From assembly GCF_963924675.1 (NCBI RefSeq), contig NW_027077441.1:1-64000 (forward strand): a DNA stretch of 64,000 nucleotides, read 5' to 3'. This DNA comes from Phocoena phocoena (lineage: Eukaryota; Chordata; Mammalia; Artiodactyla; Phocoenidae). How positions within the stretch are numbered: the first letter of the stretch is position 1; each line of letters starts with the position of its first letter. A model generated the notes under the pieces. That model had not been told where the DNA came from, ran no database searches, and was given only the letters and a program-made list of their open reading frames with translations. The position numbers were made by a program, and so were the translations under genes. Positions 47,225-59,028 of the stretch are shown piece by piece.

Positions 47225-47235
47225 TTGCCCGTGCA
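47225..47235. other. L1 target site duplication, 3' copy
   Basis: TTGCCCGTGCA, identical to 46542-46552, after which the monomer continues CACACCTACAG. Confidence 0.85.
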
Positions 47236-48549
47236 CACACCTACAGATAGTCTCCCATTGGTTCTCCGTATTCCTGTTCATCTTGCGCAGAAATTGCAAA
47301 CAGTGCCAAACAGGAGGTTAAAGACACTGACTCTCCAAATGGGGAGAGTGTAAGAAAAGGGTCTGGAATGGTGAACCTGAGTACCAGGGGACGAAAACAG
47401 ACATGCATGTAAAAAGGTTTCCCAGTCACACGGTGGAGCATACTCTGGGTTTCCCATGCAAATTTTAGCAGAAGGAAGAATCCCTAGAACCTGGAGAGTT
47501 GGGAACCATGGAATGGGTACCAGGCAGTATGACATCAAAGGGTCTGCATTTGCTCACTGAACCTCACCAATGCTATCAGCCCAAAGGGTCCAGCCTTATA
47601 TCTCACCCAGCTCTGGGTGTAGATGTGGTAAACCAGGTTGCATCACATGCCATGTGTGAGTTATTTAACAATTGCTCTCTATTTCACTGTCATTGTGTTT
47701 TGTTTTTGAAATTTTTTTTTGACACTGGGATTTATCGGATTTTCACTGCTGCGTTAATGCCGCTGTACACACTCTTGATTCTCTTACGGAGACATAAATA
47801 TCCACGGGTTTTAAGATTCTTCCTAGTCAGGTATATTCCTAGGCGTTGAATATGTGGTGTTGAGTCCATTTCGTTGAGCAAGGAGTAGGTCTTGTCTATT
47901 ACATATTTGGCTTATGGAACAGTATCTGTGCTAATTTCAGTCTCTGGTTTTATGCAGCACGCCAACGCACCTTTCTCCATAAGAAAGCACAAGTTGGTTT
48001 TCTAAATTTGAGACTGTTCTGTTTTGTAATTCAGTTCATGTATAGTCAAGTTTACATACTGTGTATTAGTGATATTTTATGATGTTTCTTTTTATGTGTG
48101 ACTTATTTCACGTAGAATCACCATACCTGAATCCACTCACTATGCCGTTATGGGCCTGATGACACAGATTTCATTGCTGAGTGATATTCCATTGTACGTA
48201 CGTACCACAACTTCTTTATCCATTGTTTGCTCTCTGAGATATTTACCTTGTACTGTAAACGAGGTTCTTGTGAACAGAGAGGTCCCAAACTTTGAGGTGG
48301 CTGGGTGTTTTTGATTTTAATTTCCCTAAGCTGTAGGACCATAAGTGGAAGTGCCATAGGCTGTGTTGCTTTGTTTCTTACATGTTACAGGAAACACATA
48401 ACACTTCTCCAGAATGGCTGTCGGCAATTTACATCATATGCATCAGCATAATAAGGATCCCTGTTTTCCATTGCCTGTCCTCCGTTTCTGGATTTTACAA
48501 TTTTTTTAAATGGCCCTTTTGCCCTGGGGGGCACTGAGACTTCATTGTA
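47236..48549 (+). repeat. Diverged satellite monomer after the L1, to the next anchor
   Basis: The remaining three quarters of the interrupted monomer. Divergence is intermediate, with many private changes. The minus-strand L1 ORF2 relic is open over 48148-48357 (WIKKLWYVRTMEYHSAM). Confidence 0.87.
48148..48357 (-). pseudogene. L1 ORF2 C-terminal relic, 69 codons
   Basis: Its tail WIKKLWYVRTMEYHSAM is closer to the ordinary L1 (TMEYYSAL at 46606-46818) than other monomers are (AMQYHSAM), so this edge copy keeps ancestral codons. Confidence 0.75.
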
Positions 48550-48577
48550 GTGCAGGTTTATTTACAAGCTTGCTTGG

Positions 48578-48649
48578 TTGGCCAAAAAGTGCGTATGCGT
48601 TTTTTCCTTAATATATTTAAGGAAAAAAGCATCCGCACTTTTTGGACAA
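48578..48649. mobile_element. Palindrome with matched changes in both arms
   Basis: Left arm words AAAAAGTGCG and TTCCTTAATA face TTTAAGGAA and GCACTTTTTGG. The inner pair (G to T left, matching A right) and the outer pair (T left, A right) both restore pairing. An extra T near the centre and one missing C in the right arm disturb it slightly. Confidence 0.7.
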
Positions 48650-49893
48650 GTGCATCATTATCGACGTTCTGCCTCTTTTCCTATTCTTTAAGTGCAATTC
48701 CAGTTTAACCCTTCAATCGTTTTCCTGAATTTCTGCCCCGCTTTCAAGTCCCCTTTGCAGGCTTACTTCAATATATTTTTGGAGGATAGCTGTCATTTAT
48801 AACTCTGCAGGTTTGTGAATTACAGTGCCCCTGAGCTCCTTTCTTCAACTCGCTTTCTTGTGAGCTGGGCACAAAAACGCAGGATTGCTTCAGGCACTAA
48901 TCTCTTTCCAGCAGGGCACGCTGAGCCTTTGGTTAATTCCTATTCCTGGTGGGAAATGAGCATTACATTTGCCCGTGCAGACAACTACAGCTAGTCTCTC
49001 ATTGGTTCTCCCTATTCCTGTTCATCTTGCACAGAAATTGCAAGCTGTGCCAAAGAGGAGGTTAAAGGCACTGACTCTCCAAGCGGGGAGAGTGTTAGTA
49101 AAGCATCTGGAATGGTGAACCCGAGGACCAGGATACGAAAACTGAGATGCATTTTAAATCGTTTCCCAATCACACGGTGGACGATACTCTGGGTTTCCCA
49201 TGCATGTTTTAGCTGGAGGAAGAATGCCTTGAACCTGGAGAGTTGGGACCCATGGAATGGGTACCATGCAGTATGACTTCAAAGGGTCTGCATTTGCTCA
49301 CCGAAACTCACCAATGCTATCAGCCTGAAGTGTCCAGCCTTATGTCTCAACCAGCTGTGGGTGTAGATGTGGTCAATCCCGGTTGCATCACAGGCCCTGA
49401 GTGAATTGTTTAAGAATTGCTCTCTATTTCACTGTCTTTGTGTTTTGTTTTTGAAATTTATTTTGATAATAGGATTTATCAGATTTTCCCTGCTGCGTTT
49501 ATGTCGCTGTACACACACTTGATTCTCTTACGGAGACATATAAATCCATGGGTTTTAAGATTCTTCCTAGTCAGGTATATTCCTAGGCGTTGAATATGTG
49601 GTGTTGAGTCCATTTCGTTGAGCAAGGAGTAGGTCTTGTCTATTACATATTTGGCTTATGGAAAGTTATCTGTGCTAATTTCACTCTCTGGTTTTATGCA
49701 GCATCCCAACGCACATTTCCCCATAAGCAAGCACTAGTTGGTTTTCTAAATTTGAGACCCTGTTCTGTTTTGTAATTCAGTTCATGTGTAGTTAAATTTA
49801 CACTCCGTGTATTAGTGATATCTTATGATGTTTCTATTTCTGTGTGATGTAGTTCACGTAGAATCACCGTACCTGCATCCACTCACTATGCCG

Positions 49894-50217
49894 CTACGGG
49901 CCTGATGACACAGATTTCATTGCTGAGTGATATTGCATTGCACGTACGTGCCACAACTTCTTTATCCATTTTTTGCTTTCTGGGATATTTACCTGGTACT
50001 GTAGACGAGCTTCTTGGGAACACAGCCGTCCCAAATTTTGGGGTGGATCTCTGTTTTTGATTTTAATTTCCCTAAGCAAGAGGACCATAAGTGCAATTGC
50101 CATAAGCTGTGTTCCTTTATTTCTTACGTGTTTCAGGAAACACCATACACTTCTCCAGGGTGGCTGTTGGTAATTTACATCATCCCAATCAGCATAACAA
50201 GGCTCCCTGTTCTCCAT
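49894..50217 (-). pseudogene. L1 ORF2 C-terminal relic, 107 codons, in block X
   Basis: Open frame ending WIKKLWHVRAMQYHSAM. Its copy 5,240 bp downstream is identical in translation. Confidence 0.75.
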
Positions 50218-50294
50218 ATCCTGTCTTACCTTTCTGGATTTTACACTTTTTTCAGATGGCCCTTTTGCCAGGGGGGCAGTGAGACTACATTGTA

Positions 50295-52041
50295 GTGCAG
50301 ATTTCCTTTACAGTCTTGCTTGGTTGGCCAAAAAGTGCATATGCGTTTTTTCCTGAATATATTCAGGAAAAAACGCATACGCCCTTTTTGGCCAAGTGCA
50401 TCATTGTCCACTTTGTGCCTCTTTTCCTATGCTTTCAGGGCAATTCCAATCTACCACCTGCAATCGTTTTCCTGAAATTCTGCCCCGCTTTCAAGTCCCC
50501 TTCGCAGGCTTACTTCAATATACTTTTGGAAGATAGCTGTCATTTATAACTCTGCAGGTTTGTGAATTACAGTGCCACTGAGCTCCTTTCTTCAACTCGC
50601 TTTCTTGTGAGCTGGGCACAAAACCACAGGATTGTTTCAGGCACTAATCTGTTACCAGCAGGGCACGCTGAGCCTTTGGTTAATTCCTCTTCCTGGTGGG
50701 AAATGAGCATTACATTTGCCCGTGCAGACACCTACAGCTAGTCTCTCATTGGTTCTCCCTATTCCTGTTCATCTTGCACAGAAATTGCAAGCTGTGCCAA
50801 ACAGGACGTTAAAGGCACTGACTCTCCAAGCGGGGAGAGTGTTAGTAAAGCATCTGGAATGGTGAACCCGAGGACCAGGATACGAAAACTGAGATGCATT
50901 TTAAATCGATTCCCAATCACACGGTGGACCATACTGTGGGTTTCCCATGCATGTTTTAGCTGGAGGAAGAATCCCTTGAACCTGAAGTGTTGGGACCCAT
51001 GGAATAGGTACCATGCAGTATGACTTCAAAGGGTCTGCATTTGCTCACCGAAACTCACCAATGCTATCAGCCTGAAGTGTCCAGCCTTATGTCTCAACCA
51101 GCTGTGGGTGTAGATGTGGTCAATCCCGGTTGCATCACATGCCCTGAGTGAATTATTTAAGAATTGCTCTCTATTTCACTGTCTTTGTGTTTTGTTTTCG
51201 AAATTTATTTTGATAATGGGATTTATCGGATTTTCACTGCTGCGTTTCGGCCGCTGTACACACGCTTGATTCTCTTACAGAGACATATATATCCATGGGT
51301 TTTAAGATTCTTCCTAGTCAGGTATATTCTTAGGCGTTGAATATGTGGTGTTGAGTCCATTTCGTTGAGCAAGGAGTAGGTCTTGTCTATTACATATTTG
51401 GCTTATGGAATGTTATCTGTGCTAATTTCAGTCTCTGGTTTTATGCAGCACCCCAAGGCACCTTTCCCCATAAGCAAGCACTAGTTTGTTTTCTAAATTT
51501 GAGACCCTGTTCTGTTTTGTAATTCAGTTCATGTGTAGTCAAGTTTACATTCCGTGTATTAGTGATATCTTATGATGTTTCTTTTTCTGTGTGACGTAGT
51601 TCACGTAGAATCACCGTACCTGCATCCACTCACTATGCCGCTATGGGCCTGATGACACAGATTTCATTGCTGAGTGATACTGCATTGCACGTACGTGCCA
51701 CAACTTCTTTATCCATTTTTTGCTTTCTGGGATATTTACCTGGTACTGTAGACGAGCTTCTTGGGAACACAGCCGTCCCAAACTGTGGGGTGGCTCTCTG
51801 TTTTTGATTTTAATTTCCCTTAGGAATAGGACCATAAGTGCAATTGCCATAGGCTGTGTTGCTTTATTTCTTACATTTTTCAGGAAACACCATACACTTC
51901 TCCAGGGTGGCTGTTGGCAATTTACATCCTGCCAATCAGCATAACAAGGCTCCCTGTTCTCCATATCCTGTCCTACCTTTCTGGATTTTACACTTTTTTC
52001 AGATGGCCCTCTTGCCCGGGGGGCAGTGAGACTTCATTGTA
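50295..52041 (+). repeat. Satellite monomer U21 (block X, first copy)
   Basis: 1747 bp. The palindrome at 50324-50395 has two mismatches (GTGCATATG). GTCCACTTTGTGCC replaces GTCGACGTTCTGCC, a marker repeated in U24. Confidence 0.9.
51641..51964 (-). pseudogene. L1 ORF2 C-terminal relic, 107 codons, in block X
   Basis: Same relic with NREPPHSLGRLCS in its middle. It is identical in translation to the copy at 56881-57204. Confidence 0.75.
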
Positions 52042-53787
52042 GTGCAGATTTCCTTTACAGGCTTGCTTGGTTGGCCAAAAAGTGCGTATGCGTTTTTTCC
52101 TGAATATATTCAGGAAAATACGCATACGCCCTTTTTGGCCAAGTGCATCATTGACGACGTTCTGCCTCTTTTCCTATGCTTTCAGGGCAATTCCAGTCTA
52201 CCCCCTGCAATCGTTTTCCTGAAATTCTGCCCCGCTTTCAAGTCCCCTTCGCAGGCTTACTTCAATATATTTTTGGAGGATAGCTGTCATTTATAACTCT
52301 GCAGTTTTGTGAATTACAGTGCCCCTGAGCTCCTTTCTTCAACTCGCTTTCTTGTGAGCTGGGCAGAAAACCGCAGGATTGCTTCAGGCCCTAATTTTTT
52401 TCCAGCAGGGCACACTGAGCCTTTGTTTAATTCCTCTTCCTGGTGGGCAATGAGCGTTACATTTGCCCGTGCAGACCCCTACAGCTAGTCTCTCATTGGT
52501 TCTCCCTATTCCTGTTCATCTTGCACAGAAATTGCAAGCTGTGCCTAAGAGGAGGTTAAAGGCACTGACTCTCCAAGCGGGGAGAGTGTTAGTAAAGCAT
52601 CTGGAATGGTGAACCCGAGGACCAGGATACGAAAACTGAGATGCATTTTAAATCGTTTCCCAATCACACGGTGGACCATACTGTGGGTTTCCCATGCATG
52701 TTTTAGCTGGAGGAAGAATCCCTTGAACCTGAAGTGTTGGGACCCATGGAATAGGTACCATGCAGTATGACTTCAAAGTGTCTGCATTTGCTCACCGAAA
52801 CTCACCAATGCTATCATCCTGAAGTGTCCAGCCTTATGTCTCAACCAGCTCTGGGTGTAGATGTGGTCAATCCCGGTTGAATCACATGCCCTGAGTGAAT
52901 TATTTAAGAATTGCTCTCTATTTCACTGTCTTTGTGTTTTGTTTTCGAAATTTATTTTGATAATAGGATTTATCGGATTTTCACTGCTGCGTTTCGGCCG
53001 CTGTACACACGCTTGATTCTCTTACGGAGACATATATATCCATGGGTTTTAAGATTCTTCCTAGTCAGGTATATTCCTAGGCGTTGAATATGTGGTGTTG
53101 GGTCCATTTCGTTGAGCAAGGAGTAGGACTTGTCTATTACATATTTGGCTTATGGAAAGTTATCTGTGCTAATTTCAGTCTCTGGTTTTATGCAGCACTC
53201 CAAGGCACCTTTCCCCATAAGCAAGCACTAGTTGGTTTTCTAAATTTGAGACCCTGTTTTGTTTTGTAATTCAGTTCATGTGTAGTCAAGTTTACATTCC
53301 GTGTATTAGTGATATCTTATGATGTTTCTTTTTCTGTGTGACGTAGTTCACGTAGAATCACCGTACCTGCATCCACTCACTATGCCGCTACGGGCCTGAT
53401 GACACAGATTTCATTGCTGAGTGATATTGCATTGTACGTACGTGCCACAACTTCTTTTCCATTTTTTGCTTTCTGGGATATTTACCTGATACTGTAGACG
53501 AGCTTCTTCTGAACACAGCCGTCCCAAATATTGGGGTGGCTGTCTGTTTTTGATTTTAATTTCCGTAAGCTATAGGACCATAAGTGGAAGTGCCATAGGC
53601 TGTGTTGCTTTGTTTCTTACGTGTTTCAGGAAACACCATACACTTCTCCAGGGTGGCTGCTGGCAATTTACATCCTGCCAATCAGCATAACAAGGCTCCC
53701 TGTTCTCCATATCCTGTCCTACCTTTCTGGATTTTACACTTTTTTCAGATGGCCCTTTTGCCCGGGGGGCAGTGAGACTTCATTGTA
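52042..53787 (+). repeat. Satellite monomer U22 (block X into block Y)
   Basis: 1746 bp. The palindrome at 52071-52142 has two mismatches. The block boundary lies near 53000-53125, marked by AGGACTTGTC, which recurs at 60112. Confidence 0.9.
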
Positions 53788-55534
53788 GTGCAGATTTCCT
53801 TTACAGGCTTGCTTGTTTGGCCAAAAAGTTCGTATGCGTTTTTTCCTGAATATATTCAGGAAAAAACGCATACGCCCTTTTTGGCCAAGTGCATCATTGT
53901 CGACGTTCTGCCTCATTTCCTATGCTTTCAGGGCAATTCCAGTCTACCCCCTGCAATCGTTTTCCTGAAATTCTGCCCTGCTTTCAAGTCCCCTTCGCAG
54001 GCTTACTTCAATATATTTTTGGAGGATAGCTGTCATTTATAACTCTGCAGGTTTGTGAATTACAGTGCCCCTGAGCTCCTTTCTTCAACTCGCTTTCTTG
54101 TGAGCTGGGCACAAAACCGCAGGATTGCTTCAGGCCCTAATCTGTTTCTAGCAGGGCACGCTGAGCCTTTGTTTAATTCCTCTTCCTGGTGGGCAATGAG
54201 CGTTACATTTGCCCGTGCAGACACCTACAGCTAGTCTCTCATTGGTTCTCCCTATTCCTGTTCATCTTGCACAGAAATTGCAAGCTGTGCCAAAGAGGAG
54301 GTTAAAGGCACAGACTCTCCAAGCGGGGAGAGTGTTAGTAAAGCATCTGGAATGGTGAACCCGAGGACCAGGATACGAAAACGGAGATGCATTTTAAATC
54401 ATTTCCCAATCATACGTTGGACGATACTCTGGGTTTCCCATGCATGTTTTAGCTGGAGAAAGAATGCCTTGAACCTGGAGAGTTTTGACCCATGGAATGG
54501 GTACCATGCAGTATGACTTCAAAGGGCCTGCATTTGCTCACCGAAACTCACCAATGCTATCAGCCTGAAGTGTCCAGCCTTATGTCTCAACCAGCTGTGG
54601 GTGTAGATGTGGTCAATCCCGGTTGCATCACAGGCCCTGAGTGAATTGTTTAAGAATTGCTCTCTATTTCACTGTCTTTGTGTTTTGTTTTTGAAATTTA
54701 TTTTGATAATAGGATTTATCAGATTTTCCCTGCTGCGTTTATGTCGCTGTACACACACTTGATTCTCTTACGGAGACATATAAATCCATGGGTTTTAAGA
54801 TTCTTCCTAGTCAGGTATATTCCTAGGCGTTGAATATGTGGTGTTGAGTCTATTTCGTTGAGCAAGGAGTAGGTCTTGTCTATTACATATTTGGCTTATG
54901 GAAAGTTATCTGTGCTAATTTCACTCTCTGGTTTTATGCAGCATCCCAACGCACATTTCCCCATAAGCAAGCACTAGTTGGTTTTCTAAATTTGAGACCC
55001 TGTTCTGTTTTGTAATTCAGTTCATGTGTAGTTAAATTTACACTCCGTGTATTAGTGATATCTTATGATGTTTCTATTTCTGTGTGATGTAGTTCACGTA
55101 GAATCACCGTACCTGCATCCACTCACTATGCCGCTACGGGCCTGATGACACAGATTTCATTGCTGAGTGATATTGCATTGCACGTACGTGCCACAACTTC
55201 TTTATCCATTTTTTGCTTTCTGGGATATTTACCTGGTACTGTAGACGAGCTTCTTGGGAACACAGCCGTCCCAAATTTTGGGGTGGATCTCTGTTTTTGA
55301 TTTTAATTTCCCTAAGCAAGAGGACCATAAGTGCAATTGCCATAAGCTGTGTTCCTTTATTTCTTACGTGTTTCAGGAAACACCATACACTTCTCCAGGG
55401 TGGCTGTTGGTAATTTACATCATCCCAATCAGCATAACAAGGCTCCCTGTTCTCCATATCCTGTCTTACCTTTCTGGATTTTACACTTTTTTCAGATGGC
55501 CCTTTTGCCAGGGGGGCAGTGAGACTACATTGTA
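53788..55534 (+). repeat. Satellite monomer U23 (block Y, then second block X)
   Basis: 1747 bp. The palindrome at 53817-53888 has two mismatches (AAAGTTCG). Private words AATCATACGTTGGACG and GAGAGTTTTGACCC recur at 61393 and 61465. Confidence 0.9.
55134..55457 (-). pseudogene. L1 ORF2 C-terminal relic, duplicate
   Basis: Second copy of the relic at 49894-50217, carried by the 5,240-bp block duplication. Confidence 0.75.
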
Positions 55535-57281
55535 GTGCAGATTTCCTTTACAGTCTTGCTTGGTTGGCCAAAAAGTGCATATGCGTTTTTTCCTGAATAT
55601 ATTCAGGAAAAAACGCATACGCCCTTTTTGGCCAAGTGCATCATTGTCCACTTTGTGCCTCTTTTCCTATGCTTTCAGGGCAATTCCAATCTACCACCTG
55701 CAATCGTTTTCCTGAAATTCTGCCCCGCTTTCAAGTCCCCTTCGCAGGCTTACTTCAATATACTTTTGGAAGATAGCTGTCATTTATAACTCTGCAGGTT
55801 TGTGAATTACAGTGCCACTGAGCTCCTTTCTTCAACTCGCTTTCTTGTGAGCTGGGCACAAAACCACAGGATTGTTTCAGGCACTAATCTGTTACCAGCA
55901 GGGCACGCTGAGCCTTTGGTTAATTCCTCTTCCTGGTGGGAAATGAGCATTACATTTGCCCGTGCAGACACCTACAGCTAGTCTCTCATTGGTTCTCCCT
56001 ATTCCTGTTCATCTTGCACAGAAATTGCAAGCTGTGCCAAACAGGACGTTAAAGGCACTGACTCTCCAAGCGGGGAGAGTGTTAGTAAAGCATCTGGAAT
56101 GGTGAACCCGAGGACCAGGATACGAAAACTGAGATGCATTTTAAATCGATTCCCAATCACACGGTGGACCATACTGTGGGTTTCCCATGCATGTTTTAGC
56201 TGGAGGAAGAATCCCTTGAACCTGAAGTGTTGGGACCCATGGAATAGGTACCATGCAGTATGACTTCAAAGGGTCTGCATTTGCTCACCGAAACTCACCA
56301 ATGCTATCAACCAGAAGTGTCCAGCCTTATGTCTCAACCAGCTGTGGGTGTAGATGTGGTCAATCCCGGTTGCATCACATGCCCTGAGTGAATTATTTAA
56401 GAATTGCTCTCTATTTCACTGTCTTTGTGTTTTGTTTTCGAAATTTATTTTGATAATGGGATTTATCGGATTTTCACTGCTGCGTTTCGGCCGCTGTACA
56501 CACGCTTGATTCTCTTACAGAGACATATATATCCATGGGTTTTAAGATTCTTCCTAGTCAGGTATATTCTTAGGCGTTGAATATGTGGTGTTGAGTCCAT
56601 TTCGTTGAGCAAGGAGTAGGTCTTGTCTATTACATATTTGGCTTATGGAATGTTATCTGTGCTAATTTCAGTCTCTGGTTTTATGCAGCACCCCAAGGCA
56701 CCTTTCCCCATAAGCAAGCACTAGTTTGTTTTCTAAATTTGAGACCCTGTTCTGTTTTGTAATTCAGTTCATGTGTAGTCAAGTTTACATTCCGTGTATT
56801 AGTGATATCTTATGATGTTTCTTTTTCTGTGTGACGTAGTTCACGTAGAATCACCGTACCTGCATCCACTCACTATGCCGCTATGGGCCTGATGACACAG
56901 ATTTCATTGCTGAGTGATACTGCATTGCACGTACGTGCCACAACTTCTTTATCCATTTTTTGCTTTCTGGGATATTTACCTGGTACTGTAGACGAGCTTC
57001 TTGGGAACACAGCCGTCCCAAACTGTGGGGTGGCTCTCTGTTTTTGATTTTAATTTCCCTTAGGAATAGGACCATAAGTGCAATTGCCATAGGCTGTGTT
57101 GCTTTATTTCTTACATTTTTCAGGAAACACCATACACTTCTCCAGGGTGGCTGTTGGCAATTTACATCCTGCCAATCAGCATAACAAGGCTCCCTGTTCT
57201 CCATATCCTGTCCTACCTTTCTGGATTTTACACTTTTTTCAGATGGCCCTCTTGCCCGGGGGGCAGTGAGACTTCATTGTA
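55535..57281 (+). repeat. Satellite monomer U24 (block X, second copy)
   Basis: Near-identical to U21. Visible differences are few, for example CTATCAACCAGAAG at 56304 against CTATCAGCCTGAAG at 51064. The palindrome is at 55564-55635. Confidence 0.9.
56881..57204 (-). pseudogene. L1 ORF2 C-terminal relic, duplicate
   Basis: Second copy of the relic at 51641-51964. Confidence 0.75.
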
Positions 57282-59028
57282 GTGCAGATTTCCTTTACAG
57301 GCTTGCTTGGTTGGCCAAAAAGTGCGTATGCGTTTTTTCCTGAATATATTCAGGAAAATACGCATACGCCCTTTTTGGCCAAGTGCATCATTGACGACGT
57401 TCTGCCTCTTTTCCTATGCTTTCAGGGCAATTCCAGTCTACCCCCTGCAATCGTTTTCCTGAAATTCTGCCCCGCTTTCAAGTCCCCTTCGCAGGCTTAC
57501 TTCAATATATTTTTGGAGGATAGCTGTCATTTATAACTCTGCAGTTTTGTGAATTACAGTGCCCCTGAGCTCCTTTCTTCAACTCGCTTTCTTGTGAGCT
57601 GGGCAGAAAACCGCAGGATTGCTTCAGGCCCTAATTTTTTTCCAGCAGGGCACACTGAGCCTTTGTTTAATTCCTCTTCCTGGTGGGCAATGAGCGTTAC
57701 ATTTGCCCGTGCAGACCCCTACAGCTAGTCTCTCATTGGTTCTCCCTATTCCTGTTCATCTTGCACAGAAATTGCAAGCTGTGCCTAAGAGGAGGTTAAA
57801 GGCACTGACTCTCCAAGCGGGGAGAGTGTTAGTAAAGCATCTGGAATGGTGAACCCGAGGACCAGGATACGAAAACTGAGATGCATTTTAAATCGTTTCC
57901 CAATCACACGGTGGACCATACTGTGGGTTTCCCATGCATGTTTTAGCTGGAGGAAGAATCCCTTGAACCTGAAGTGTTGGGACCCATGGAATAGGTACCA
58001 TGCAGTATGACTTCAAAGTGTCTGCATTTGCTCACCGAAACTCACCAATGCTATCATCCTGAAGTGTCCAGCCTTATGTCTCAACCAGCTCTGGGTGTAG
58101 ATGTGGTCAATCCCGGTTGAATCACATGCCCTGAGTGAATTATTTAAGAATTGCTCTCTATTTCACTGTCTTTGTGTTTTGTTTTCGAAATTTATTTTGA
58201 TAATAGGATTTATCGGATTTTCACTGCTGCGTTTCGGCCGCTGTACACACGCTTGATTCTCTTACGGAGACATATATATCCATGGGTTTTAAGATTCTTC
58301 CTAGTCAGGTATATTCCTAGGCGTTGAATATGTGGTGTTGGGTCCATTTCGTTGAGCAAGGAGTAGGTCTTGTCTATTACATATTTGGCTTATGGAAAGT
58401 TATCTGTGCTAATTTCAGTCTCTGGTTTTATGCAGCACCCCAACGCACCTTTCCCCATAAGCAAGCACTAGTTGGTTTTCTAAATTTGAGACCCTGTTCT
58501 GTTTTGTAATTCAGTTCATGTGTAGTCAAGTTTACATTCCGTGTATTAGTGATATCTTATGATGTTTCTTTTTCTGTGTGACGTAGTTCACGTAGAATCA
58601 CCGTACCTGCATCCACTCACTATGCCGCTACGGGCCTGATGACACAGATTTCATTGCTGAGTGATATTGCATTGTACGTACGTGCCACAACTTCTTTATC
58701 CATTTTTTGCTTTCTGGGATATTTACCTGATACTGTAGACGAGCTTATTGTGAACACAGCCGTCCCAAATATTGGGGTGGCTGTCTGTTTTTGATTTTAA
58801 TTTCCGTAAGCTATAAGACCATAAGTGCAAGTGCCATAGGCTGTGTTGCTTTGTTTCTTACGTGTTTCAGGAAACACCATACACTTCTCCAGGGTGGCTG
58901 TTGGCAATTTACATCCTGCCAATCAGCATAACAAGGCTCCCTGTTCTCCATATCCTGTCCTACCTTTCTGGATTTTACACTTTTTTCAGATGGCCCTCTT
59001 GCCCGGGGGGCAGTGAGACTTCATTGTA
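57282..59028 (+). repeat. Satellite monomer U25 (end of block X, then unique unit)
   Basis: Identical in kind to U22 up to about 58365, then a tail of its own (GCACCCCAACGCACC, GAGCTTATTGTG). The palindrome at 57311-57382 has two mismatches. Confidence 0.9.

Larger units (their letters stand above)
48550..50294 (+). repeat. Satellite monomer U20
   Basis: 1745 bp. The palindrome at 48578-48649 has TTAA in both inner arms where other copies have TGAA/TTCA, and GTGC/GCAC in both outer arms. The last third belongs to duplicated block X. Confidence 0.9.
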
